From an uncultured Porphyromonadaceae bacterium (lineage in GTDB: Bacteria; Bacteroidota; Bacteroidia; Bacteroidales; Muribaculaceae): a stretch of DNA of 32,017 nucleotides. Position 1 is the first letter of the stretch. Each line of letters starts with the position of its first letter. The translations under genes and the position numbers were made by a program. The stretch covers positions 1 to 32,017 of the forward strand of contig CAMWIH010000010.1 in the NCBI GenBank assembly GCA_947174305.1, given 5' to 3'. The notes under the pieces are model-generated. The model was not told the DNA's origin. It worked only from the letters and a program-made list of their open reading frames with translations, and ran no database searches. Below are positions 23,379 through 31,962 of this stretch, piece after piece.

Positions 23379-24407
23379 TTATCTTCCATACACTAACTGG
23401 CCTATGGAACAGCTCAGGTTGAGCATGAGCGAAGATGCGGATTTATGCGGCATCGCATAAGCTATTCCCACACCGAATGATTTAACCCTTATTCCGGCAC
23501 CGACGGTAAAGCCGGAAAGGAAATTACGTTGGTAGGTTGACATGTCGGTGCGCATCTTGTAGTCGTAGCCCAATCCGATATAGAATTTCTCCGATGGGGA
23601 ATATTGCAGTCCGAACACAAGGTGCCGGAACAGGTTGGAAAAGAAACTCGATTTCAACACCTGTTGCTTGTCGGGATCATTTTTGTCATGGCCGTAATAG
23701 GGGAGTCTCCACTTAGTGAGATGATTGGCATTAATGGAAAGCTGGAAAGGAGAGGAACCGAGGGTCTGCATATATCCTAACCGGATGTCGAAAGGGAGAC
23801 GTGCATATTCACGGTCGAATCGTTTGATCTGTCCTCCGGCGTTGGTCAGGACGGCAGAGAGCGACAGGTCTTTCTCCTCATTGTAGTAATTAATTCCCAG
23901 ATCCACGGCCATGGCGAAAGCAGTGTATTGCTCGTAGGTACTATAGACCATCTTAAGATTTACACCTCCCCTAAGGCGGTCTGTTATGTCATGACAGTAA
24001 GTCCCTTCGATCACCATATCGGCCGGGGAAAACTTTCCGGTCATTGTGCCGTCGGGTTCATATCCCTGAATGGAACCAAAGTTAAGGTAGCGAATCCCTA
24101 AAGCCCAGGCCCCGCGTTCCCCGGCCCCCATGCCATATCTTACGCCGGCGAAATTGCCCGAACCCATATAGTGCATATAGTTGAAGGCAATCTGATTATC
24201 CACCTCCGGACCGAGCAGGGCCGGATTCTGATCTACAAGCGTGACGTCGGGGTCAACAATTGCCACATTCGTGCTTCCAAGCGTGTAGGCGTGGGTGGAA
24301 GTGGAAATGTCAAGAAAATCATAGGCAGAAGATGTCTCCTGTGCCTTGACAGCCGAGACTGTGAGAATAACTCCTAATGCTAATGTGGTCAATTTACGGT
24401 TCATCAT
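23379..24407 (-). CDS. porQ: Type IX secretion system protein PorQ
   Basis: A beta-barrel outer-membrane protein of the PorQ/PorV group associated with type IX secretion of Bacteroidetes. A signal peptide (to about residue 22, ending VKAQ) is followed by YDFLDISTSTHAYTLGSTNV and the conserved ALLGPEVDNQIAFNY segment, typical of this group, and by strands with alternating hydrophobic residues up to the terminal Gly-Arg. Length 342 residues. In the window it can be linked to the LRR protein at 670-2310, whose tail resembles a type IX signal. It is upstream of folP and cdaA in the same orientation, probably co-transcribed. PorV is the main alternative; the length and the N-terminal pattern favour PorQ. 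Confidence 0.8.
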   Translation of the reverse strand: MMNRKLTTLALGVILTVSAVKAQETSSAYDFLDISTSTHAYTLGSTNVAIVDPDVTLVDQNPALLGPEVDNQIAFNYMHYMGSGNFAGVRYGMGAGERGAWALGIRYLNFGSIQGYEPDGTMTGKFSPADMVIEGTYCHDITDRLRGGVNLKMVYSTYEQYTAFAMAVDLGINYYNEEKDLSLSAVLTNAGGQIKRFDREYARLPFDIRLGYMQTLGSSPFQLSINANHLTKWRLPYYGHDKNDPDKQQVLKSSFFSNLFRHLVFGLQYSPSEKFYIGLGYDYKMRTDMSTYQRNFLSGFTVGAGIRVKSFGVGIAYAMPHKSASSLMLNLSCSIGQLVYGR

Positions 24408-24517
24408 TTATATTAACGTCAAAGAGAGCTTCCTATTATATTTTTGATTTATTAATGAAATATAAAGAGGAGTTCAATTTTTTAACACACTATTAACTAT
24501 TATTAAACATTGCTCCA

Positions 24518-24548
24518 TTGTAAAAACGGAAATGGAAATATAAATTTG
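24518..24548 (+). promoter_or_regulatory. Promoter of the TonB-domain gene
   Basis: A TTG at 24518-24520 lies 20 bases before TAAATTTG (24541-24548), matching both parts of the Bacteroidetes housekeeping promoter. The leader to the ATG at 24631 is then about 80 bases and includes a palindrome. Confidence 0.65.
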
Positions 24549-24577
24549 CATACGGAAAGAACAACGAAGAACCGAGG

Positions 24578-24599
24578 CTTTATCGAGGCCTCGTTAAAG
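24578..24599. promoter_or_regulatory. 22-base near-perfect palindrome in the leader of the TonB-domain gene
   Basis: CTTTA, T, CGAGG, CCTCG, T, TAAAG reads as an inverted repeat apart from one T-T pair per arm. In RNA, the upstream CGAGGC (24573-24578) could pair with GCCTCG (24588-24593) instead. It lies after the -7 box and before the start codon, so either a DNA-bound repressor or an RNA structure is possible. Confidence 0.45.
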
Positions 24600-24630
24600 C
24601 GAATTTATAACCTATCTTTCACTACTGACG

Positions 24631-25071
24631 ATGCATAGAGTATTATCTATTTTACTATTCTTCTGTTCGGCGCTGACCATGCCTCAGCTTCTTTTTTCAC
24701 AGACCTGCCGTGTGAAGGCGGGACATTCTGTGGAAGGGGTAAAGAACTATATCGAGGTTTATGAATATGATTTTGTAACCGAGAAGCCATCTTTTCCCGG
24801 AGGTGACCGTCTGCTGCTGTCGTATATCAATTCCACAAGATGTTATCCGGAAGATGCCTATAAGCGCGGAATAGAGGGGAAAGTGACCTGCTCGTTTGTG
24901 GTGAATAAAGATGGAAGTATCAGTCACGTGAAGGTTCTTCGTGGCGTTGAGCCCTCCCTTAATAAGGAGGCAGTGAGGATTCTAAGCCGGATGCCCTTAT
25001 GGATGCCCGGTAGGCTCGAGGGTGAGGCTGTTCCTGTGAGGGTGGTTCGCTCGGTGGCTTTCCGAAGATGA
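24631..25071 (+). CDS. TonB C-terminal domain protein
   Basis: A 146-residue protein with a signal peptide (to about residue 24) and a C-terminal TonB domain: YPEDAYKRGIEGKVTCSFVV, followed by NKDGSISHVKVLRGVEPSLN, and then RMPLWMPGRLEGEAV, the usual end of the fold. There is no proline-rich linker and no membrane anchor after the signal, so it is not a classical energy transducer. Free-standing periplasmic TonB-domain proteins are common in Bacteroidetes and of uncertain role. The gene is monocistronic: promoter at 24518-24548, terminator at 25227-25266. Bases 25072-25226 hold nothing I can identify. Confidence 0.85.
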   Translation: MHRVLSILLFFCSALTMPQLLFSQTCRVKAGHSVEGVKNYIEVYEYDFVTEKPSFPGGDRLLLSYINSTRCYPEDAYKRGIEGKVTCSFVVNKDGSISHVKVLRGVEPSLNKEAVRILSRMPLWMPGRLEGEAVPVRVVRSVAFRR

Positions 25072-25226
25072 TTTTAATTGATTGCCGGAGAGACTCGTTT
25101 TTCCGGATCTGAATTTGAGACTTAGTTTTGATTTTTAGCTATATCAGGGGGATTGTCCGAGAGGATGATCTCCCTGTTTTGATTGAGGACAGGATGTTTG
25201 AAATTTTGGATTTGTTTTGACCATAC

Positions 25227-25266
25227 AAAAATCCGCGTCTCCTGTTAAGAAGCGACGCGGATTTTT
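25227..25266. terminator. Bidirectional terminator
   Basis: AAAAATCCGCGTC and GACGCGGATTTTT are perfect 13-base arms around a 14-base loop. Both strands have a GC-rich stem with a T-run at the 3' side, and it lies between convergent genes. Confidence 0.9.
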
Positions 25267-25285
25267 ATTCTTCTGCGAGAGGAAA

Positions 25286-25492
25286 TCAGATGAGGGTTGT
25301 GATTATATCCTTATCATCTGTTGTGATTGAAATCTTTCCTTCTCTTCCAAGCCAGCCGAGAGCGGCCATGATTTCATCTTTTTTCAGTTTTGTTGCTTTC
25401 TTCACCTCCTTGAGGCCAAGCATGCGGGTGTCGGAGCTTTCAAGGGCTTTGTAAACCTCACCCGCCCAGGTACCAATTGATTCAATATCCAT
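25286..25492 (-). CDS. Winged-helix DNA-binding protein, DUF2582 type
   Basis: A 68-residue protein with a winged helix-turn-helix layout: helix (SIGTWAGEVYKALE), turn, recognition-like helices (LGLKEVKKATKLKKDEIMAA), and a small wing (GKISITTDDKDI). It matches the short DUF2582 family common in Bacteroidetes, whose DNA target is unknown. Predicted cytoplasmic, possibly a nucleoid or regulatory protein. It is monocistronic and ends at the bidirectional terminator. The ATG is the only start compatible with the first helix. Confidence 0.85.
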   Translation of the reverse strand: MDIESIGTWAGEVYKALESSDTRMLGLKEVKKATKLKKDEIMAALGWLGREGKISITTDDKDIITTLI

Positions 25493-25801
25493 AACTAAAT
25501 TATTTAGGTAAATATTAATTAAGACGGTTGATTGTCATTTAATTTCGGGTTTGTCAGTGCCCGGCATTCAAAAAGAAATATTATAAATTTAACATTTCTT
25601 AAATTTTCTGCAAAGTTCTGTAAAAATATTGAATTTACAAAATTTATTCTAATAAAATTGGCAATTAGTGGGCTGTTTTCTATATTTAAAACAAATGAAA
25701 CGTACTAATTGTTAGAATTATCCAAATATAATGTATCGCATACGCATAGTTTTTTATATATTGATGTTGAGTTTTCGGAATCTTGTGTGTCTTATAAATG
25801 T
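25493..25801. other. AT-rich intergenic region with sigma-factor promoter
   Basis: This 309-base stretch is very AT-rich. It separates the divergent winged-helix and ECF sigma genes. The only element I can support is the promoter at 25658-25688. The frame open from a TTG at 25709 is an extension of the sigma gene with no sigma-like content. Confidence 0.6.
25658..25688 (+). promoter_or_regulatory. Promoter of the ECF sigma operon
   Basis: A TTG at 25658-25660 is separated by 20 bases from TATATTTA (25681-25688), one base off the -7 consensus. The leader to the ATG at 25802 would be about 110 bases. The match to the housekeeping pattern suggests basal expression; autoregulation is not evident. 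Confidence 0.55.
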
Positions 25802-26290
25802 ATGACAAACAGAAACGACATAGAACGCCTCTTCAAAGCACATTATGCGCAGATGTTCCGGTTGGCCGTGGCACTTCTGCACGACGATGACAGCGCGCGC
25901 GACATCGTCAATGATGTTTTTGCTTCATTGCTCGACGGCGTTCCCAAACAGGCAGTTAATGGCGGTTATCTTTTGAAGGCAGTAAGGAACCGCTGTCTGA
26001 ACCATATCCGCGATTGTGAAATCCATCAGCGCATAACCAACCGTTATTTCCTTGAAAACGATGAATACGAGTCGGATGAATGGCCTGATGAGGAGACTAT
26101 AAGCCAAATTTATTCTTTGATTCGCAATGACCTTTCACCTCAGGCGCGTCGGGTGATGGAGATGAGGTTTTCCAAGGGGGAGCGCTTTGCCGTGATTGCC
26201 TCGGAAATGGGGATAAGTGAGACTGCCGTGTATCGTCATCTTAGTAATGCACTAACTATAATCCGAAAAAAACTCAATGAAAATGGATAA
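25802..26290 (+). CDS. ECF-type RNA polymerase sigma factor
   Basis: A 162-residue extracytoplasmic-function sigma factor. Region 2 is IERLFKAHYAQMFRLAVALL with the following DDDSARDIVNDVFASLL, which binds core polymerase and the -10 element. Region 4 (LSPQARRVMEMRFSKGERFA, then IASEMGISETAVYRHLSNAL) is the helix-turn-helix that reads the -35 element. I start at the ATG at 25802 because the frame upstream to a TTG has no homologous content. It overlaps the anti-sigma gene by 14 bases, indicating coupling, and is followed by a beta-barrel gene. This is the FecI-like order used for surface signalling in Bacteroidetes. Confidence 0.92.
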   Translation: MTNRNDIERLFKAHYAQMFRLAVALLHDDDSARDIVNDVFASLLDGVPKQAVNGGYLLKAVRNRCLNHIRDCEIHQRITNRYFLENDEYESDEWPDEETISQIYSLIRNDLSPQARRVMEMRFSKGERFAVIASEMGISETAVYRHLSNALTIIRKKLNENG

Positions 26291-26930
26291 GTATGAACTT
26301 GTGCTTGATATAATCGAGCATCCCGATAAATATACTTCGCAGGAGTTGGAGGAAATAATGACCGATCAGGAGACGCGGGATATATACAGAGTTCTATGCA
26401 AGGTTGACTCCGCAATTGAAGCTAATAGGAAGGTTGATGTGGATGCGGAATGGAGAGCCTTTTCAGGAAAAACGAAATTCCGTAGGCACAACTTCTTCAT
26501 GCGCAATAGCCGTGCGGCCTCTATTATAACTATTGTAGGCACTTCAATAGTTGCTATGGCTGTGGGCATAGCCGTGACCGTAGCAGTAACCGAGAATAAG
26601 ACTGAGGCTCCATCTCCGGCTAAGACTATGAAGGTCGCTTCCGGCATGGGGGCAAATGAGTCTGACACAACAGGGGGTGGCGAAGTGACAAACATCCCGG
26701 TCTCAAAACCTGCTTCAATCCTGTTTGAAGATGAACCTCTTTCTGTCATAATGGAGACGGTCTGTGCCAACTATGGCGTTGACTTCAAGTTCGGTAATGA
26801 GGAAGTGGCCTCGTTGCATCTATACTACAAGTTTGACCCTTCGCTCGATCTTGATGACGTCGTGGCACAACTCAACACTTTTGAAAGCATTAATATCACC
26901 CAAGAGGATAATCTCCTGATAATAGACTGA
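26277..26930 (+). CDS. Anti-sigma factor with DUF4974 C-terminal domain (FecR-like)
   Basis: A single-pass inner-membrane protein of 217 residues. The N-terminal ~75 residues face the cytoplasm and would bind the sigma factor. One hydrophobic helix spans ~81-104 ([20 protein letters not shown]). A short, low-complexity Ser/Thr/Gly linker follows, then a DUF4974/STN-like domain (~150-217; [20 protein letters not shown], ending EDNLLIID). The FecR domain normally between membrane and DUF4974 is missing. The start at 26277 overlaps the sigma gene; a second ATG six bases on (26283) is also possible. Only four bases separate it from the beta-barrel gene. Confidence 0.82.
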   Translation: MKMDKYELVLDIIEHPDKYTSQELEEIMTDQETRDIYRVLCKVDSAIEANRKVDVDAEWRAFSGKTKFRRHNFFMRNSRAASIITIVGTSIVAMAVGIAVTVAVTENKTEAPSPAKTMKVASGMGANESDTTGGGEVTNIPVSKPASILFEDEPLSVIMETVCANYGVDFKFGNEEVASLHLYYKFDPSLDLDDVVAQLNTFESINITQEDNLLIID

Positions 26931-26934
26931 TACC

Positions 26935-29490
26935 ATGAAATATATACTGACTATTCTAACCTTCGTGCTGACCCTTGTTTCCGCGAAGGGAGCCGGATAT
27001 TCCTATAAATTTGCCAATACGCCCGTTTCGGAAGCTATTGTTGAGATTAGCAAGGGTCATCCGGAATTAAACATATCTTTTATTTATAAAGAACTTGACC
27101 GCTACCGCACCTCAGCCGTGATAAATACGGATAACGCCTTCAATGCTTTGCGCCAGGCGGTGGGTGCAAACCCCATTTCCGTGATAAGGAATGGAAACTA
27201 TTATTATATTGAAGCTAAACGTCAGGATGGCGGTGCATATACGGGACGCGTCATTGGAACTGACTCCGAGCCTGTTGTGGCGGCGACAATTACTCTTCTC
27301 TCTCCCGTTGATTCAGCTTTCATCACTTCCGGCACCACAGATTTAGAGGGGCGTTTCTCTATTCCCTGCAAGGAGACCGGTGTGATTGGAAAAATATCGA
27401 GCCTCGGGTATAAAGCCACGACGAGGAAATTCAACCATTTTTCGATGGGAACAATCGTTATGGCTGAGGATGCTATTGACTTGAAGTCCTTGACAGTGGA
27501 ATCACGCACACAGCGTGTGATAAGGAATGGCGTGGAATATATTCCGGCAAAGAGAACCAAGCGGGTCTCCCTGGATGCTAAGAGTCTCCTGCTTAATATG
27601 CAGATTCCTATGCTCAATATAGACCCGGCCTCCAAGGAAGTAACTACTATCAATGGCTCAGAGGTCTCGCTTTTCATTGACTATGTGCCGGCAACCCCGC
27701 AGGATATAGAGGGCTTGCGACCGGAAGATGTTCTTAGAGTCGAAGTTTTGAATTATTCTGATGATCCACGTTTTGGAAACGCGGTGCATGTGGTTAATTT
27801 CATAATGCAGCATTATGAATGGGGCGGTTACACAAAACTGACAGCCAATGGCCGGACACTCGCAATGGATATGATAAATGGCAATGTTTTCTCTCGTTTT
27901 GTATATAAGAAATGGACCATAGATGCCTATGCCGGAGCTGAGTGGAATCATTCAGACAGGAATCTTTCGACGCAAGACGCAACATTCCGGAATGTTGAGT
28001 TTGAAGGAAATAGCTATGAGGAACTGACAAGAAAGACGGAGACAGGGAGGGATTACCTGACACGCTCAAATTCTCAGAACGCCTCTATCTCGGCAAACTG
28101 GCGAGATGAAAGTAAATTCATACAGCACATAGTTACTTTTGGCCGATATGCCATGCCCGCGAAAAGTTATGGTTCCGATGTGAGTTTCACAATTCCTTCC
28201 CTTGAGGAAATGAGGGCTTTAGAAAAGGAAACTTATCAATCGCTATATCCCAGAATCCGAGGATATTATCAATTCAATCTGCCTAAGGGTAATTCTTTGG
28301 TGGCTTCATGGGAGTTCGCCTACGGTGCAAATAAACGAAGTTCAATCTATCGACTTGGCGAGATGACGCCTATAGAGAATTCCAATAAGGAAAGGGTATA
28401 TTCCCCTTATCTCTCTTTGCAGTATCATAAGAAGTTTTCGCATAATAATGCTTTCAGAGTGGATATGAATACATATAACACTCTTTATGATACGCGTTAT
28501 TTCGGATCGGATAACAGCAGGCAGCGCCTCCTTTCATCTGAAAGCTTGTTCTTTCTGGTTTACACTCAGAATTGGGATAAATTAAGTCTTTATTCAAGAG
28601 CCGGTGCATCATGTGTGATTGGTCAGGTCAATGGAGAAACGACGCTTAATGAGTGGAATCCGCGTTTAGGAGCACAACTTGAATATAGAATCAATGAAAA
28701 AAATTCGGCGAGCATTGAGGGGTGGTGGGGCAATTCGCATCCTCAGGCTTCTACAGCCAACGATGCCCTTGTTCAGGATAACGAACTTCTGTGGCTGCAG
28801 GGAAATCCTGATTTGAGGAATACGCTGTTTTGCCTTGCCGGAGCTTCCTATACATACGTGCCGACAAACAAGTTCTCCCTTTCAGCAGGAGTGGAGTATG
28901 AAGGGAATCCTAATAAGCAGGCTTATCGGTTCTATACCCTCCCCGGCCATGACGGTTTGATAAGGCAGTCGATAAATAGCGGTTCCTCACATTCATATAG
29001 TGCACGAATCTCTGCCAATCTTAAATTGCTTAACAATTCACTTGTTTTCAAGGCTTATGGTATGGCTAACAGAGTGGTGCTTACGGGATGTGATGCTCAG
29101 TCGATGAACTCTCTTTTTGGAAACTTCACTGCGCAGTATTCGAGAAGCAACTGGTCGGTGATGGCATATTATCAGACTCCCCGTCATAATCTTCACGGAT
29201 GGAGCAATGGTTACAGGTCGCGGATGCAGAACACGTATGGTGTGATGTTCAATTACGCGTTGGGTAACTTTAAGGGGAGTCTCGAATTCCGCAACTGGTT
29301 CGCTCGTGACGGCTATGAGACTGTATCATTCAATTCACCGCTCTATTCGGAATCGGCCCGATGGTGGAACGGCTCTGCTTCGCGCAGTCTTTCCCTCTCG
29401 CTTAGCTACACCTTCAATTACGGTAAGAAAGTCTCCAACAATAATGAGCAGCAAGGCGCCGGCGGCGTAGGCAGTGCAATCTTGAAGTAA
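26935..29490 (+). CDS. Outer-membrane beta-barrel protein with STN-like and carboxypeptidase-regulatory domains
   Basis: An 851-residue outer-membrane protein. Domain order: signal peptide (1-20); STN/secretin-like domain (~21-93; [27 protein letters not shown]) that could contact the anti-sigma DUF4974 domain; a carboxypeptidase-regulatory beta-sandwich (~98-175; [20 protein letters not shown]); a plug-like domain (~225-290; [35 protein letters not shown]); then a large barrel to the C-terminus. It resembles TonB-dependent-receptor-related barrels of the OMP_b-brl_3 type. There is no SusD-type lipoprotein partner and no polysaccharide enzyme nearby, so it is not a standard glycan-uptake locus. 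It is the third gene of the sigma operon. Confidence 0.85.
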   Translation: MKYILTILTFVLTLVSAKGAGYSYKFANTPVSEAIVEISKGHPELNISFIYKELDRYRTSAVINTDNAFNALRQAVGANPISVIRNGNYYYIEAKRQDGGAYTGRVIGTDSEPVVAATITLLSPVDSAFITSGTTDLEGRFSIPCKETGVIGKISSLGYKATTRKFNHFSMGTIVMAEDAIDLKSLTVESRTQRVIRNGVEYIPAKRTKRVSLDAKSLLLNMQIPMLNIDPASKEVTTINGSEVSLFIDYVPATPQDIEGLRPEDVLRVEVLNYSDDPRFGNAVHVVNFIMQHYEWGGYTKLTANGRTLAMDMINGNVFSRFVYKKWTIDAYAGAEWNHSDRNLSTQDATFRNVEFEGNSYEELTRKTETGRDYLTRSNSQNASISANWRDESKFIQHIVTFGRYAMPAKSYGSDVSFTIPSLEEMRALEKETYQSLYPRIRGYYQFNLPKGNSLVASWEFAYGANKRSSIYRLGEMTPIENSNKERVYSPYLSLQYHKKFSHNNAFRVDMNTYNTLYDTRYFGSDNSRQRLLSSESLFFLVYTQNWDKLSLYSRAGASCVIGQVNGETTLNEWNPRLGAQLEYRINEKNSASIEGWWGNSHPQASTANDALVQDNELLWLQGNPDLRNTLFCLAGASYTYVPTNKFSLSAGVEYEGNPNKQAYRFYTLPGHDGLIRQSINSGSSHSYSARISANLKLLNNSLVFKAYGMANRVVLTGCDAQSMNSLFGNFTAQYSRSNWSVMAYYQTPRHNLHGWSNGYRSRMQNTYGVMFNYALGNFKGSLEFRNWFARDGYETVSFNSPLYSESARWWNGSASRSLSLSLSYTFNYGKKVSNNNEQQGAGGVGSAILK

Positions 29491-29514
29491 GTTATACAAT
29501 AATAATCTTTTTTT

Positions 29515-29546
29515 GCTCTCGGCTATTATGATAGATAGCTGGGAGC
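29515..29546 (+). terminator. Hairpin terminator after the beta-barrel gene
   Basis: GCTCTCGGCTAT and ATAGCTGGGAGC form a 12-base stem with two G-U pairs and an 8-base loop. A TTTAG follows, a weak T-run. It probably ends the sigma operon transcript. Confidence 0.5.
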
Positions 29547-29585
29547 TTTAGTATTAGAAAACTTGATAAGAAAACAAGTGAAAAG

Positions 29586-29616
29586 TTGGGATTGTTAAGA
29601 TAATATATTTACTTTG
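29586..29616 (+). promoter_or_regulatory. Promoter of rsgA
   Basis: A TTG (29586-29588) precedes TTACTTTG (29609-29616) by 20 bases; the second base of the -7 box deviates. The box ends five bases before the ATG at 29622, which would give a leaderless or near-leaderless transcript. Confidence 0.4.
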
Positions 29617-29621
29617 CATTG

Positions 29622-30590
29622 ATGAAAAAGAAGAAAGATACATATAGCGATAAGCGGGAGGGGGTGGTGATTAAGAACACCGGAAGTGCCTACATTGTCA
29701 AGACGGAGGATGGAACTGATGTTCCGTGCCGTATAAAGGGGAATTTCCGCATAAAGGGGATCCGCACCACCAATCCGGTGGCCACGGGCGACAGGGTGGT
29801 GGTCTCAAAAGCTGCCGATGATGCCGACTACATCACCGAAATTCTTCCGCGAAAGAACTATATAATTCGTCGCGCGTCAAACCTCTCGAAAGAGTCGCAT
29901 ATCTTGGCTTCCAATCTCGACTTGGCCGCGTTGGTTGTCTCTTTGCGCGAGCCGGCTACCCCGACAACCTTCATAGACCGTTTTCTTGCCACAGCCGAGG
30001 CCTATTCCGTACCGGCCTGTCTGGTCATTAATAAATGTGATATATGGGATGACGATGACCGGGAGATTGCCGATGCTTTAAGGATTCTTTATGTACAGAT
30101 TGGCTATGAAGTTTTCTTCACATCGGCCACTTCCGGTGAAGGGATCGCTGAGCTTTTGGAGTTCCTGAAAGGGAAGGTGACATTGTTTGCCGGCAACAGT
30201 GGGGTAGGGAAGTCCTCTCTTATCAATGCCCTCATACCGGGAGCTGACTTAAAGACTGGCAAGATTTCCGACATTCATCACACCGGCACGCACACCACCA
30301 CTTTCTCTGAGATGCTTCCTCTTCCGGAGGGTGGCGCATTGATTGACATTCCCGGAGTCCGTGGATTCGGAACAATCGATTTTGAGCCGTCGGAAGTGTC
30401 GCATTATTTCCCTGAGATTTTCCGCAAATCGGCCGAATGTCGTTATGGCGACTGCAAGCATACGGGCGAACCCGGTTGCGCTGTGGTTCCGGCAGTTGAG
30501 AATCATGAGATCTCCCAAAGCCGTTACGCCTCCTACCTCTCCATCCTGGAAGAGTTGGAAGATGGCGACAAATACCGGAAACCATTCTAA
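29622..30590 (+). CDS. rsgA: Ribosome small subunit-dependent GTPase A
   Basis: A cytoplasmic GTPase that checks late maturation of the 30S subunit. Domains: N-terminal OB fold (~10-80); circularly permuted GTPase domain, recognisable because the guanine-specificity motif NKCD precedes the P-loop GNSGVGKSS, with DIPGVRGF as the G3 motif; and a C-terminal zinc knuckle with the spacing C-x4-C-x-H-x5-C (CRYGDCKHTGEPGC). A TTG start three bases earlier is possible; I use the ATG at 29622. The length of 322 residues is normal. The gene is monocistronic and converges on the ATPase gene 21 bases away. Confidence 0.95.
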   Translation: MKKKKDTYSDKREGVVIKNTGSAYIVKTEDGTDVPCRIKGNFRIKGIRTTNPVATGDRVVVSKAADDADYITEILPRKNYIIRRASNLSKESHILASNLDLAALVVSLREPATPTTFIDRFLATAEAYSVPACLVINKCDIWDDDDREIADALRILYVQIGYEVFFTSATSGEGIAELLEFLKGKVTLFAGNSGVGKSSLINALIPGADLKTGKISDIHHTGTHTTTFSEMLPLPEGGALIDIPGVRGFGTIDFEPSEVSHYFPEIFRKSAECRYGDCKHTGEPGCAVVPAVENHEISQSRYASYLSILEELEDGDKYRKPF

Positions 30591-30611
30591 TAGGTGATGG
30601 CTCACCCTCAG

Positions 30612-31901
30612 TCAATTTTTAAGACAACCTATAGGTACTACCAACACACCATCCTCTCTTCGATAAGCATAGGCTCCCGTTGCGGTTAGCACCATCATAA
30701 ATGAAGGTGGTAACATTTTCCCCGTGTCTATACGAGATGCAAGCTTAAGCAGATTTGAGGCTCCCTCCTCTATGAGCCTCTCCCCGCCAAGCTTAACTTC
30801 AATAAGGCCATATCTCCCGTTGCGTAGATGAACCACGGCATCACACTCCAGTCCGGTCTTGTCTCGGAAATGATACACTGTTCCTTCTAATGGCTGTGCA
30901 TATACTCTCAAATCCCTTGCACATAAAGTCTCGAATATCAGTCCGCATGTGTTTAAATCATTCATAAGGTCTTCCGGCCCAAGACCAAGTGAGGCACATG
31001 CTATGGATGGATCCGTATAATATCTCGTATCGGATATGCGTATTGCCGATTTGCTCCTGAGATTTGGATTCCAGGAAGGCATATCTTCGATTACAAAGAT
31101 ACTCTTTAGTGCATTTATGTAGTTGTAAAGAGTTTTGTCGCTAAATTCCGTGACCTCATTTTCCTGTAGGTCGCGTGTTAATTCCCTTACGCTTACCTGT
31201 GTACCCTGATGGCGGGCATAGGCACGCATTATCCTTCTTGTGCGCTGTTCGTCGCGATCCACATTATCCACCCTTGAGATATCCACTCTGACTATTGCTT
31301 CAAAGTAGTTGATTGCCTGACGCAGGGCTATGCGTGAAATCCCTTTATCGACAGCTCTTGGCCAGCCTCCCCGACACATTAGAAATGTTATGTCTCCTAA
31401 AGATAATTTATTCTCCCCTGTAATATTCTCTTTTCCTGAAAATAACTCTCGGAGGCTCACCTCTCCGGAAGAGTCGCCTGATTCCCAAAGAGTCATTGGG
31501 CGCATACGGAGCCAAGATACCCTTCCTGCACCGGAATGTTTCATCTCTTCCTGCTCATCTGGTGGAGGTACTGCCGAGCCGGTCAATATAAATTGTCCGT
31601 CACGCTTTCGGTGGTCAACTTCAAATCTCACTGCATCCCATATTTTGGGTGCAATTTGCCATTCATCTATGAGGCGTGGTGATGGCCCTTGAAGAATTCT
31701 TTTTATGTCCGTTTCAACTAATTGAAGATATTGAAATCTCTTCTCAGGGTCGTCCATATAAATTACGCTTGATGCAGCTTTTTCAGCAGTGGTTGTTTTG
31801 CCACATGCCTTGGCTCCTTCTATTAAAACAGCCCCCATCGCCTCTAATTCTTCTGCTAAAATTGGGTCTAAAATTCGCGGTTTATATCCTTCAATTTCCA
31901 T
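30612..31901 (-). CDS. AAA family ATPase with DUF4143 domain
   Basis: A 429-residue P-loop ATPase. The Walker A motif is EGAKACGKTTT (residues 28-38) and the Walker B is PRLIDEWQ (near 74-81). The middle and C-terminal part is a DUF4143 domain with a winged-helix segment and an ending like a PD-(D/E)XK fold (GLECDAVVHL, then YGLIEVKLGG, Asp-Glu-x-Lys arrangement). Such proteins occur in variable copy number in Bacteroidetes and archaea. No function is established; nuclease-like activity is an inference. It has its own promoter with a very short leader and a 23-base tandem repeat upstream. There is no partner gene in the window. Confidence 0.88.
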   Translation of the reverse strand: MEIEGYKPRILDPILAEELEAMGAVLIEGAKACGKTTTAEKAASSVIYMDDPEKRFQYLQLVETDIKRILQGPSPRLIDEWQIAPKIWDAVRFEVDHRKRDGQFILTGSAVPPPDEQEEMKHSGAGRVSWLRMRPMTLWESGDSSGEVSLRELFSGKENITGENKLSLGDITFLMCRGGWPRAVDKGISRIALRQAINYFEAIVRVDISRVDNVDRDEQRTRRIMRAYARHQGTQVSVRELTRDLQENEVTEFSDKTLYNYINALKSIFVIEDMPSWNPNLRSKSAIRISDTRYYTDPSIACASLGLGPEDLMNDLNTCGLIFETLCARDLRVYAQPLEGTVYHFRDKTGLECDAVVHLRNGRYGLIEVKLGGERLIEEGASNLLKLASRIDTGKMLPPSFMMVLTATGAYAYRREDGVLVVPIGCLKN

Positions 31902-31917
31902 CTTTTAATTATTTTTG

Positions 31918-31948
31918 CAAATATACTAACTTTCAAATATATATGCAA
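31918..31948 (-). promoter_or_regulatory. Promoter of the AAA/DUF4143 gene
   Basis: On the - strand TTG (31946-31948) precedes TATATTTG (31918-31925) by 20 bases, a full match to the consensus. The start codon lies 16 bases beyond the box, so the leader is about a dozen bases. Confidence 0.65.
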
Positions 31949-31962
31949 ATTTTTAATTTGCT

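Noticed and set aside
25709-25801. TTG-initiated extension of the sigma factor
   Set aside because: The added 31 residues have no sigma-like content and the normal ECF N-terminus begins at the ATG at 25802.
30594-30607. Hairpin between rsgA and the ATPase gene
   Set aside because: The stem is only about five base pairs (GGTGA/TCACC) and is not convincing as a terminator despite nearby T bases.
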